A stretch of 6,741 nucleotides of DNA from DASWUD01 sp036401755. Its GTDB lineage: Bacteria > Pseudomonadota > Gammaproteobacteria > Thiohalomonadales > Thiohalomonadaceae. Positions 1 to 4,873 of the stretch are shown here, piece after piece. The notes beneath the pieces are model-generated. The model ran no database searches. It saw nothing but the letters and a program-made list of their open reading frames with translations, and was not told the origin of the DNA. Position 1 is the stretch's first letter, and each line of letters opens with the position of its first letter. The stretch covers positions 1 to 6,741 of the forward strand of contig DASWUD010000273.1 of the NCBI GenBank assembly GCA_036401755.1, read 5' to 3'. The position numbers and the translations under genes are program-made.

Positions 1-1050
1 GGTCCCATCGAGTGCAAGCTGTTCCGTTACAGCGTGCCCGAAGCGTCGGCGCAGGGTGAGGTGATCAATCCCGCCCTCGCCGACAGCTCTGGGGCACAGA
101 TGTTCGCCAACCGCCTGCGCAAGAATCTGAAGAACCTCGGCAAGTGGGCACAGCGCGAGGGGATCGACTGCTACCGCCTTTACGATGCCGACCTGCCCGA
201 GTACGCGGTGGCTGTGGACCTCTATCGCGGCGAGAAGTTGTGGGTGCACGTGCAGGAGTACGAAGCCCCCAAGACGGTCGATGCCGACAAGGCGCTGGGG
301 CGGCTGCAGGAGGCGCTGGCGGTGATCCCGCGCGTGCTGGAGATCCCCGTTTCCCAGCTCTTCTACAAGGTGCGCAAAAAACAAAAAGGAACGGCGCAAT
401 ATGAAAAGGTGGCAAGCGCCGGGCGCTTCCACGAGGTGCGCGAAGGGTCGGTGCGCCTGCTGGTCAACTTTACCGACTACCTCGACACCGGCTTGTTCCT
501 CGACCATCGCCCCACGCGGCTGCTGATTGAGCAGCTGGCCAAGGACAAGTGCTTCCTCAACCTGTTTGCCTACACCGGTGTCGCCACACTGCACGCAGCG
601 GCGGGCGGCGCGCGCGCCACCACCACCGTCGACATGTCGAAGACCTATCTCGACTGGGCGCAGCGCAACATGGCGCTCAATGGCTTCACCGGCGCCGAAC
701 ATGACTATGTGCAGGACGACGTACTCGCCTGGCTGGAGGATGCGGCACGGCTGCGCAGCCGCCAGTACGACCTCATCTTCCTCGACCCACCCACCTACTC
801 CAACTCCAAGCGCATGGCCGGCGACTTCGACGTGCAGCGCGACCACGTCTGGCTGATCCGCACCGCCCTGCAGCTGCTCACCCCCGGCGGCACCCTCATC
901 TTCTCCAACAACTTCCGCCGCTTCAAACTCGACAACGAGGCGTTGGGCGACCTGCAGATCGAGGAGATCACCGCCAAAACCCTACCACGCGACTTCGAGC
1001 GCAACCCCCATATCCATCGCTGCTGGAAGATCTCATCGCCCTTACCCTGA
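1..1050 (+). CDS. rlmL: 23S rRNA methyltransferase RlmKL, C-terminal (RlmK) half, 5'-truncated by window edge
   Basis: The frame is open from base 1 (GPIECKLFRYS...) to the TGA at 1048-1050, giving 349 visible residues. E. coli RlmKL is about 700 residues, so roughly the second half is present. The family is bifunctional: the N-terminal RlmL part makes m2G2445 and the C-terminal RlmK part makes m7G2069 in 23S rRNA, both using SAM in the cytoplasm during 50S assembly. The first residues (GPIECKLF) match the end of the RlmL methyltransferase domain. The RlmK Rossmann fold shows SAM motif I (FLNLFAYTGVATLHAA, about 553-600), an acidic residue after beta-2 (TTVDMSKTYL) and catalytic motif IV (LDPPTYSNSKRM, about 781-816), then SNNFRRFKLD near 904-930. 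The GTG at 34 lies inside the gene and is not its start. No clear terminator follows. Identification is strong for the family; the symbol assumes the fused gammaproteobacterial form. Confidence 0.95.
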   Translation, partial: GPIECKLFRYSVPEASAQGEVINPALADSSGAQMFANRLRKNLKNLGKWAQREGIDCYRLYDADLPEYAVAVDLYRGEKLWVHVQEYEAPKTVDADKALGRLQEALAVIPRVLEIPVSQLFYKVRKKQKGTAQYEKVASAGRFHEVREGSVRLLVNFTDYLDTGLFLDHRPTRLLIEQLAKDKCFLNLFAYTGVATLHAAAGGARATTTVDMSKTYLDWAQRNMALNGFTGAEHDYVQDDVLAWLEDAARLRSRQYDLIFLDPPTYSNSKRMAGDFDVQRDHVWLIRTALQLLTPGGTLIFSNNFRRFKLDNEALGDLQIEEITAKTLPRDFERNPHIHRCWKISSPLP

Positions 1051-1146
1051 GGGCTCCGCATTACAATTGGCCACACCTGAGATGCAGTTCACATTAGCAC
1101 CGGGCCGGGGTTTTGCCCGTCTCGCCTTGCTGCTTTGGCGCGCGCC

Positions 1147-1190
1147 ATCTTGGCCAAGATTTAACCCTTGTTAATGACACGCAGCTGCGT
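1147..1190. promoter_or_regulatory. Cluster of three short palindromes upstream of the hemerythrin gene
   Basis: Three exact inverted repeats lie almost end to end. They are ATCTTGGCCAAGAT (1147-1160, 14-bp palindrome), TTAAC-CCTT-GTTAA (1161-1174) and ACGCAGCTGCGT (1179-1190, 12-bp palindrome). They sit 113-156 bases before the hemerythrin ATG in the gap after rlmKL. Such symmetry suits dimeric regulator binding sites, but none matches a consensus I know (not TTGAT-N4-ATCAA for FNR, not a LexA box). No convincing -35/-10 pair was found beside them. The regulatory role is inferred. Confidence 0.35.
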
Positions 1191-1302
1191 CTTCTCCAAA
1201 CTTTTTTGCTCAATTCCCTGCTTCTATGAGACGTGCCCTGGCGCTGTCTCTCTCCCCTTGCATGGTTCAAGGTTCAATTGGGAGTTAAAACGGAGTTTAG
1301 CC

Positions 1303-1770
1303 ATGCCTCATATCATATGGACTGATAATCTCAACACCGGCATTGACGTCATTGACAGCCAGCACAGACAGCTCATCGATTACATAAATCAGCTTCACGA
1401 CATCAGACTCAGTCACGACAAAAAGGTCGTCGCCACGGTTATCGAGGCCATGGTCGACTACACCATTTCTCATTTCGGATTTGAGGAGGCGCTCATGGAA
1501 GACGCCGGATATGAATTTTTTCGTCCCCACAAACGAGTACACGAATTATTCATTAAGCGCATCGAAGCGCTACAGCGCCGCTTCAACAATGGCGAGGATA
1601 TACTAGAGGAGCTGCACAGCCTGCTGACGCGCTGGTTGTTCAACCACATCAAAAATGATGATGCCAGTTATATCTCCTCGGTCAAACCCAAGGTACAGCT
1701 CCATATCCAGGAGGAGGTTCGCACGGGATGGTTAACTCGATCCTTGAGGCGCTTTTTTGTCTCGCCATGA
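1303..1770 (+). CDS. Bacteriohemerythrin (hemerythrin-like di-iron O2-binding protein)
   Basis: A 155-residue protein of the bacteriohemerythrin family: a four-helix bundle with a non-heme di-iron site that binds O2 reversibly, used for oxygen storage, delivery or sensing in the cytoplasm. All seven expected metal ligands are visible: H21 (DSQHRQL), H57 and E61 (HFGFE), H76 and H80 (HKRVH), H115 and D120 (HIKNDD). The N-terminal W6 and the GIDVIDSQH motif are also typical. The start at 1303 is chosen because GGAG (1292-1295) lies 7 bases upstream and the family begins just before the W-x-n-GI-DxQH block; the frame is open further upstream to 1168, but that part has no family similarity. Residues 121-155 form a tail beyond the bundle, with a basic stretch (TRSLRRFF) of unknown role. 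The gene is single-domain, with no fused signalling module. The next gene, a Crp/Fnr-type regulator, is on the same strand 321 bases away. Confidence 0.93.
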   Translation: MPHIIWTDNLNTGIDVIDSQHRQLIDYINQLHDIRLSHDKKVVATVIEAMVDYTISHFGFEEALMEDAGYEFFRPHKRVHELFIKRIEALQRRFNNGEDILEELHSLLTRWLFNHIKNDDASYISSVKPKVQLHIQEEVRTGWLTRSLRRFFVSP

Positions 1771-2091
1771 CACCTTGATAAACGATGAAACCCCAGCGGA
1801 CAAGCCCCCTTGCAATCCCTCGCCGCAATAAACATGAAAAAATAAACCACGTCCAAGATAGAGGGAGAGACTCATTCACCTGCGATATATAACCTTCCTA
1901 TCGCAGGATACCCTGCGCAGTCTGCAAACACATTGTAAAGTTATTCCGCATAGCTAGTTCATCATCCATCCGCCTATGACAACTGTTCCGTTTCGTTCGC
2001 TCGCCGTTCGGAGGCACCCAAATGCCCCCTAACCATAGACACGCCCTACCGCCAAGGCAGTCCATCATGTCCACTTTAAGGATAAAGGTTC
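1771..2091. other. Intergenic region between hemerythrin and Crp/Fnr regulator
   Basis: This 321-base gap is less GC-rich than rlmKL and encodes no long protein. It contains a perfect 9-bp inverted repeat (1879-1907) and a short leader ORF with a good ribosome binding site (from 2022), both listed separately. No T-tract terminator follows the hemerythrin stop, and no convincing sigma-70 promoter could be picked out by eye, although the regulator presumably has its own promoter here. Confidence 0.6.
1879..1907. repeat. Perfect 9-bp inverted repeat (CCTGCGATA / TATCGCAGG)
   Basis: Arms CCTGCGATA (1879-1887) and TATCGCAGG (1899-1907) are exact reverse complements separated by 11 bases. A partial third copy, CCTGCG, follows at 1912-1917. 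There is no T-tract, so this is a poor intrinsic terminator for hemerythrin. The arm centres are about 20 bases apart, roughly two helical turns, which would suit an operator bound on one DNA face. It lies about 185 bases before the regulator start, so autoregulation is possible but unproven. Confidence 0.45.
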
Positions 2092-2108
2092 ATGCATCCA
2101 GACGATAA
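2022..2108 (+). CDS. Possible 28-residue leader ORF overlapping the start of the regulator gene
   Basis: An ATG at 2022 is preceded by GGAGG (2010-2014) with a 7-base spacer, a better ribosome binding site than that of the following regulator. The frame runs 28 codons to TAA at 2106-2108, ending 14 bases past the regulator ATG in a different frame. The peptide begins MPPNHRHALPPRQ and is rich in Arg, His and Pro; I do not recognise it. The arrangement resembles a leader ORF coupled to the downstream gene, but a chance ORF of this size is quite possible. Confidence 0.35.
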   Translation: MPPNHRHALPPRQSIMSTLRIKVHASRR

Positions 2109-2721
2109 TCAATTATCGGCGCTTCACCGGATATTTGTACGTTATGTGCCGATGCCAATAGACAGTTGGTCGCTGATTGTTCCGCATCTACAAGCCAACG
2201 CTTATTCATCAGGGGAGCACATCCTTCAAGCAGGAGACCCAGTCACCAGTCTCAGTTTCATTATCAAGGGATTGGCAAGACACTATTATCTGAGCAAGCG
2301 TGGCAAGGAGTACAACAAGGCATTCACCAATGCGGGCCAATTGCTCAGCAATCTTCCCTCGCTCCTCTGCGGGATCTCCTCCTCCCTTTACATTCAAGCC
2401 CTCAGGCCAAGTGTTTGTCTGTCGATCACTTATGCAGAGTTTCTCCATCTTTGTGAATGCCACCCGGAATGGGAAAGAGTAAGAACACGCTTGCTGGAGC
2501 AGGCGCTGCTCAATAAAGAACAACGCATTACCGAGCTACTGCTGTTCAATGCCTCGGAGCGTTACGAGCACTTTCTTGCCAGCAGCCCCGATCTGGCAAG
2601 CACCATTCCGAACTACCACATTGCATCCTATTTAGGCATCACTGATGTGGCACTTTCGCGTATCCGCAAGCGCCTGGGATTCATTCGCCAACACAGCCGC
2701 TACCCGGATGGGCATCGCTAA
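2092..2721 (+). CDS. Crp/Fnr-family transcriptional regulator
   Basis: A 209-residue regulator with an N-terminal cyclic-nucleotide-binding-type beta-roll (about 25-115; GEHILQAGDPVTSLSFIIKG at 41-60), a dimerisation helix (about 125-150) and a C-terminal winged helix-turn-helix (about 154-200). The block IPNYHIASYLGITDVALSRI leads into RKRL; the recognition helix is around 184-195. This ending is typical of a Crp/Fnr subgroup of unknown ligand. The CRP phosphate-binding signature with its Glu/Arg pair is not seen, so cAMP binding is unlikely. The N-terminal cysteine cluster of FNR is absent; the only cysteines are C93, C109, C121 and C123, so a canonical FNR 4Fe-4S switch is also unlikely. 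The ATG at 2092 fits the family length and has AAGGA at 2078-2082. A possible leader ORF overlaps its start. It lies downstream of hemerythrin on the same strand and may control it, but no matching operator was identified. Confidence 0.88.
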   Translation: MHPDDNQLSALHRIFVRYVPMPIDSWSLIVPHLQANAYSSGEHILQAGDPVTSLSFIIKGLARHYYLSKRGKEYNKAFTNAGQLLSNLPSLLCGISSSLYIQALRPSVCLSITYAEFLHLCECHPEWERVRTRLLEQALLNKEQRITELLLFNASERYEHFLASSPDLASTIPNYHIASYLGITDVALSRIRKRLGFIRQHSRYPDGHR

Positions 2722-2741
2722 CTTAATCGAGGCAGCGACAA

Positions 2742-2767
2742 TTGCCCGCCTCATGGCCCTCGGGCAA
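2742..2767. repeat. 7-bp inverted repeat downstream of the regulator gene
   Basis: TTGCCCG (2742-2748) and CGGGCAA (2761-2767) can pair across a 12-base loop, 21 bases after the regulator stop. No T-tract follows, so it is at best a weak or rho-assisted transcript end. The remaining sequence up to the promoter at 2886 is GC-rich and shows no gene that I can support. Confidence 0.3.
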
Positions 2768-2885
2768 GCCACCGACCTTACGCGTCCCCTTCCCGCAGCA
2801 CGGCCGATACCCTCCGGCAGCGGCTTTCCACCGCCCCTCTGAAACGGCCGCCAGAGCCCACCTGCTCAGATCGCGGCAAAAGTAG

Positions 2886-2915
2886 TTGACTGATTTGCTC
2901 GGCATTGATTAGAAT
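2886..2915 (+). promoter_or_regulatory. Sigma-70-like promoter for the tusE/dsrC-family gene
   Basis: TTGACT (2886-2891) matches the -35 consensus at five of six positions, and TAGAAT (2910-2915) matches the -10 consensus at five of six, with an 18-base spacer. Transcription would start near 2922, about 64 bases before the ATG at 2986. This is the best promoter match found in the window and implies that the gene is transcribed independently of the regulator upstream. Confidence 0.65.
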
Positions 2916-2985
2916 TGGTCCATCCGTGCTAGGGTCGCCCAGGCCCCCTGGCCGACCAACCATCAAAATATCGAGGAGCAACAAC

Positions 2986-3318
2986 ATGCAACTGGAGATC
3001 GACGGCAAGACCATTCTTTTGAGCGAAGCTGGCTGGCTGGAAAACCTGAGCGAGTGGAGCGAACAGGTCGCCCACGGTATCGCCGCCAACGAAAAGGTCG
3101 AATTGACCCCCGAACACTGGGACATCATTAACACCGCACGCGACTACTTTGTGGAGTACGGCACCGTGGCCGAGCCGCGCGTCTTCTCCAAGCTGATGAA
3201 GGAGAAGTTCGGCGCCGACCGCAGCTCACAGCAGTACATCTACTCGCTGTTCCCCTACGGCCTGATCAAGTCCGCCAACAAGGTCGCCGGTCTGCCACGC
3301 CCCAAGGGTTGCAGCTGA
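2986..3318 (+). CDS. TusE/DsrC-family sulfur-carrier protein with a single C-terminal cysteine
   Basis: A 110-residue protein spanning the full TusE/DsrC/DsvC fold: the opening IDGKTILLSEAGWLENLSEW, the core LTPEHWDIINTARDYFVEYG, and the C-terminal YIYSLFPYGLIKSA followed by GLPRPKGCS. The family carries sulfur as a persulfide on a flexible C-terminal arm; TusE passes it from TusBCD towards MnmA for tRNA 2-thiouridine, whereas DsrC partners dissimilatory sulfite reductase. The penultimate cysteine (C109, CysA) is present. The second cysteine of true DsrC, 11 residues earlier, is Asn98 here, so a DsrC trisulfide cycle is not expected and TusE-like or regulatory DsrC-related roles fit better. 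No tusBCD or dsr genes are visible nearby. The start at 2986 is set by GAGGAG (2973-2978), 7 bases upstream; the frame open from 2905 adds only unrelated residues. Its original terminator has been split by the IS element. Confidence 0.93.
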   Translation: MQLEIDGKTILLSEAGWLENLSEWSEQVAHGIAANEKVELTPEHWDIINTARDYFVEYGTVAEPRVFSKLMKEKFGADRSSQQYIYSLFPYGLIKSANKVAGLPRPKGCS

Positions 3319-3334
3319 TCTTCAGCCAACGAAT

Positions 3335-3354
3335 AAAAAAGAGGGCTTGATGCC
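3335..3354. terminator. Left half of an interrupted bidirectional rho-independent terminator
   Basis: AAAAAAG-A-GGGC (3335-3346) followed by TTGAT and GCC is the left arm and loop of a hairpin whose right arm, GCCC-G-CTTTTTTT, now lies at 4799-4811 beyond the IS element. Joining the two across the duplicated 11 bases restores a 12-position stem with one A/G mismatch, a 5-base loop and flanking A6/T7 tracts. Such a structure would terminate both tusE on the plus strand and the lipoprotein gene on the minus strand. As it stands, neither half can form the full stem. Confidence 0.75.
3344..3354. repeat. Target-site duplication of the IS element, left copy (GGCTTGATGCC)
   Basis: An exact 11-bp match to 4791-4801 on the other side of the element. 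Duplications of about 10-13 bp are known for IS4-family insertions. Five bases (ATAAA, 3355-3359) lie between this copy and the terminal inverted repeat, whereas the right copy directly abuts its repeat. Confidence 0.8.
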
Positions 3355-3360
3355 ATAAAC

Positions 3361-3397
3361 AATGCCAGTCAGTTAAGCTGACTGGCATTTTTATTTT
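3361..3397 (+). terminator. Terminator-like hairpin at the IS end, now downstream of tusE
   Basis: AATGCCAGTCAG (3361-3372) and CTGACTGGCATT (3378-3389) form a perfect 12-bp stem around a 5-base loop, followed by TTTATTTT. The upstream arm overlaps the IS inverted repeat, and the transposase TGA (complement of 3369-3371) lies inside the stem. With the native terminator broken, this is the first intrinsic terminator met by tusE transcription, 43 bases after its stop. Confidence 0.75.
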
Positions 3398-4701
3398 CGG
3401 GTTTCAGATGTGGATACTTTTGCGGTCGTCGCTTCACGGCACGCGGATAACTGCGCTCCCGCCTGTGAGGTAACACAAAGGCTGGGGCCATCTCCATCAG
3501 ACAGTTAAACACCCGCGGAATATTTCCTGGCGACACGGCTGGCAGCAGCATCAGTTCTTTAATGAGATAGGCTGTGGCCTGGGTAAAACTGAGCTGATTG
3601 GGCTCGATGCCCTTGAGCGAATAGGCCATCTGCGCCATCTGAAAGCGCAGCAGGTTGTAGGCCAGCAGCACGCCCCACAGCTCCTGGCGCACCATCTCGG
3701 GTAGCTTGCTGCGCAGCGTCAGGCGTTTGTGCAGCAGGTGCTGTTTCATCTCCCGATAGCCCAGTTCGATCTCCCAGCGGTAGGTGTACAGGTCGACGAT
3801 ATCGCTCGACGGGTAGCGCCGGATGTCGGTCATCGAGGTCAGGATCTGTACCGACTTGCCCTTGATGCTCTTGGTCAGCAGCCTGGCCTGGAGCGTTTGT
3901 GGCAGCTGTGGCCACTTCTGCCGTGCCTGGGGCGAGGTCGTCAGCTCCACCAGCGCATTGCCGGCGCACAGTTTGTTCACCACCCGATACTGGGTGCCCT
4001 TTCGCAGTGGCAGCAGCCAGTGGCGCTCCGTGCCGGTGCTCTGCCATTGATGCAGCAGCCCCAGCGAGTAGAAGCCCTTGTCGAACAGGGTCAGGGAGTG
4101 GTCCGGGGTTTTATCGACAAGCTGGGCGGCCAGGGTCATCTCGTTCTCGGCCACGCTGTCGAAGGCGGCGGCGGTAAGCAGATGACTGGTCAGCTCCATC
4201 TGGCAGACCATGCGCAGCTGCGGGTAGCTGGCCTCGCCCTGCTTGTTGCGGGTGCGGGCAAAGGCGGCGTCATTTCTCCGGTGTATCCGGCACGCGCCAC
4301 ACCACCCCATCGACCCCCAGCAGCCGCAGACCGCACCAGTGCGGGTGCGGCGTGGCCGCGTGCCACAGGGCCTGCGTCTGCTCAAAGACCTCGCGCACCG
4401 GCGCCTCACCCAGGCGCTGGCGGGCCTGCACCACCGCACTGGGAGCGACGAAGGGAGGGTTGCCCGGCAGCAGGATATCCAGTTGATTGACGATCTGGCT
4501 CATCGGCAGATGGCGGTAGAGCGCCATCCCCACCACGCTCCAGACCATCATCTCCAGTGGCAGGCGGCGCTTACGAAGTGTGACCGTACCACTTCTTTGC
4601 AGGCACTCGCTCAACAGCTCTGGACTGAGCACTTCCGACAGGGAGCCGAACTGTTTGGGGGAGAAGGCGTGGATATGGTCGAGGGCTTGGCTGAGAAACA
4701 T
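3369..4701 (-). pseudogene. IS4-family DDE transposase with a one-base frameshift
   Basis: With one base skipped at 4275, the frame reads 443 residues from ATG 4701-4699 to TGA 3371-3369, close to the 442 of E. coli IS4 transposase, which it resembles throughout (GTVTLRKRRLPLEMMVW, PSAVVQARQRLG, MVCQMELTSHLLTAAAF, QELWGVLLAYNLLR). The catalytic residues are D131 (GVDGVVWR), D207 (FDKGFYS) and E312, the last inside the IS4 signature Y305-x2-R308-x3-E312-x6-K319 (YTYRWEIELGYREMK). The break is at PDTPE/NDAAF: the minus strand reads GAG AAA TGA C, so one extra A gives Lys-stop (TGA at 4272-4270) after 143 residues, while the remaining 301 continue in another frame. The start at 4701 matches the family; a TTG at 4764 would read through a hairpin and add unrelated residues. 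No free Shine-Dalgarno sequence precedes the ATG. A sequencing error or a programmed +1 shift are alternatives to true inactivation. Confidence 0.88.
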
Positions 4702-4737
4702 AAAAAAATCCGGCGATCGAAACGATCGCCGGATTTT
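4702..4737 (-). terminator. Hairpin with U-tract immediately before the transposase start
   Basis: AAAATCCGGCGATCG (4705-4719) and CGATCGCCGGATTTT (4723-4737) are perfect complements with a 3-base loop. Read on the minus strand, the 15-bp stem ends in seven T residues (4708-4702) directly followed by the transposase ATG. It is thus an intrinsic terminator pointed at the gene, and the only GGA near the start is inside the stem. Structures that block read-through transcription or hide the ribosome site are known at the 5' ends of several IS transposase genes. On the plus strand the T-tract is only four long. Confidence 0.75.
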
Positions 4738-4790
4738 GATCCCATTTCTGGGCCAGTCAAGCAAGTTTCTTGTTTAACTGATCGGCATTA

Positions 4791-4801
4791 GGCTTGATGC
4801 C
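4791..4801. repeat. Target-site duplication of the IS element, right copy (GGCTTGATGCC)
   Basis: Exact copy of 3344-3354, abutting the TAATGCC inverted repeat at 4790. The adjoining CGCTTTTTTT (4802-4811) is the right arm and tail of the split terminator. Confidence 0.8.
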
Positions 4802-4831
4802 CGCTTTTTTTGTTTCTGCACATATAGGTTT

Positions 4832-4854
4832 GGGGCTGATAGCTCAGCCGCCCC
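4832..4854. repeat. Short GC-rich hairpin downstream of the lipoprotein gene
   Basis: GGCTGA (4834-4839) and TCAGCC (4844-4849) pair around a 4-base loop, and flanking GGGG/CCCC can extend the stem if one G (4850) is bulged. It begins 20 bases past the lipoprotein stop in its direction of transcription. No T-tract follows on the minus strand, so the split A/T-flanked hairpin was probably the main terminator. Confidence 0.35.
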
Positions 4855-4873
4855 TGGCACTGTCCCTCTCTAG

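Larger units (their letters stand above)
3360..4790 (-). mobile_element. IS4-family insertion sequence, close to E. coli IS4, about 1431 bp
   Basis: Terminal inverted repeats are TAATGCCGATCAGTTAAA read inward from 4790, and CAATGCCAGTCAGTTAAG read inward from 3360, matching at 14 of 18 positions. From memory, the first agrees with the E. coli IS4 end. The length is near the 1426 bp of IS4. It carries one transposase gene on the minus strand that fills nearly the whole element, and an 11-bp target duplication flanks it. The end at 4790 is the transposase 5' end (IRL). If the five bases 3355-3359 belong to the element, its length is 1436 bp. The single frameshift in the transposase suggests the copy may be inactive on its own. 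Confidence 0.9.

Noticed and set aside
1101..1119. CGGGC/GCCCG hairpin as an rlmKL terminator
   Set aside because: The stem is only 5 bp and no T-tract follows it.
1168..1302. Upstream extension of the hemerythrin reading frame
   Set aside because: The added residues have no family similarity, and the ATG at 1303 has a well-spaced GGAG.
2905..2985. Earlier start for the tusE/dsrC-family gene
   Set aside because: The family begins at MQLEIDGK; GAGGAG precedes the ATG at 2986, and the candidate start would overlap the -10 promoter region.
3729..4490. Long plus-strand open frame (253 codons) across the IS element
   Set aside because: It is antisense to the transposase, whose minus-strand reading has clear IS4 motifs. 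The plus-strand product has low-complexity Gln/Ala/Pro content and no recognisable domain.
4681..4690. GAGGGCTTG inside the transposase resembling the left target sequence at 3341
   Set aside because: A 9-base match explained by the coding sequence (QALDH region), with no sign of a second insertion site; treated as coincidence.
4702..4764. TTG start for the transposase at 4764
   Set aside because: It would translate through the hairpin arms and add residues absent from IS4 transposases; the ATG at 4701 matches the family N-terminus.
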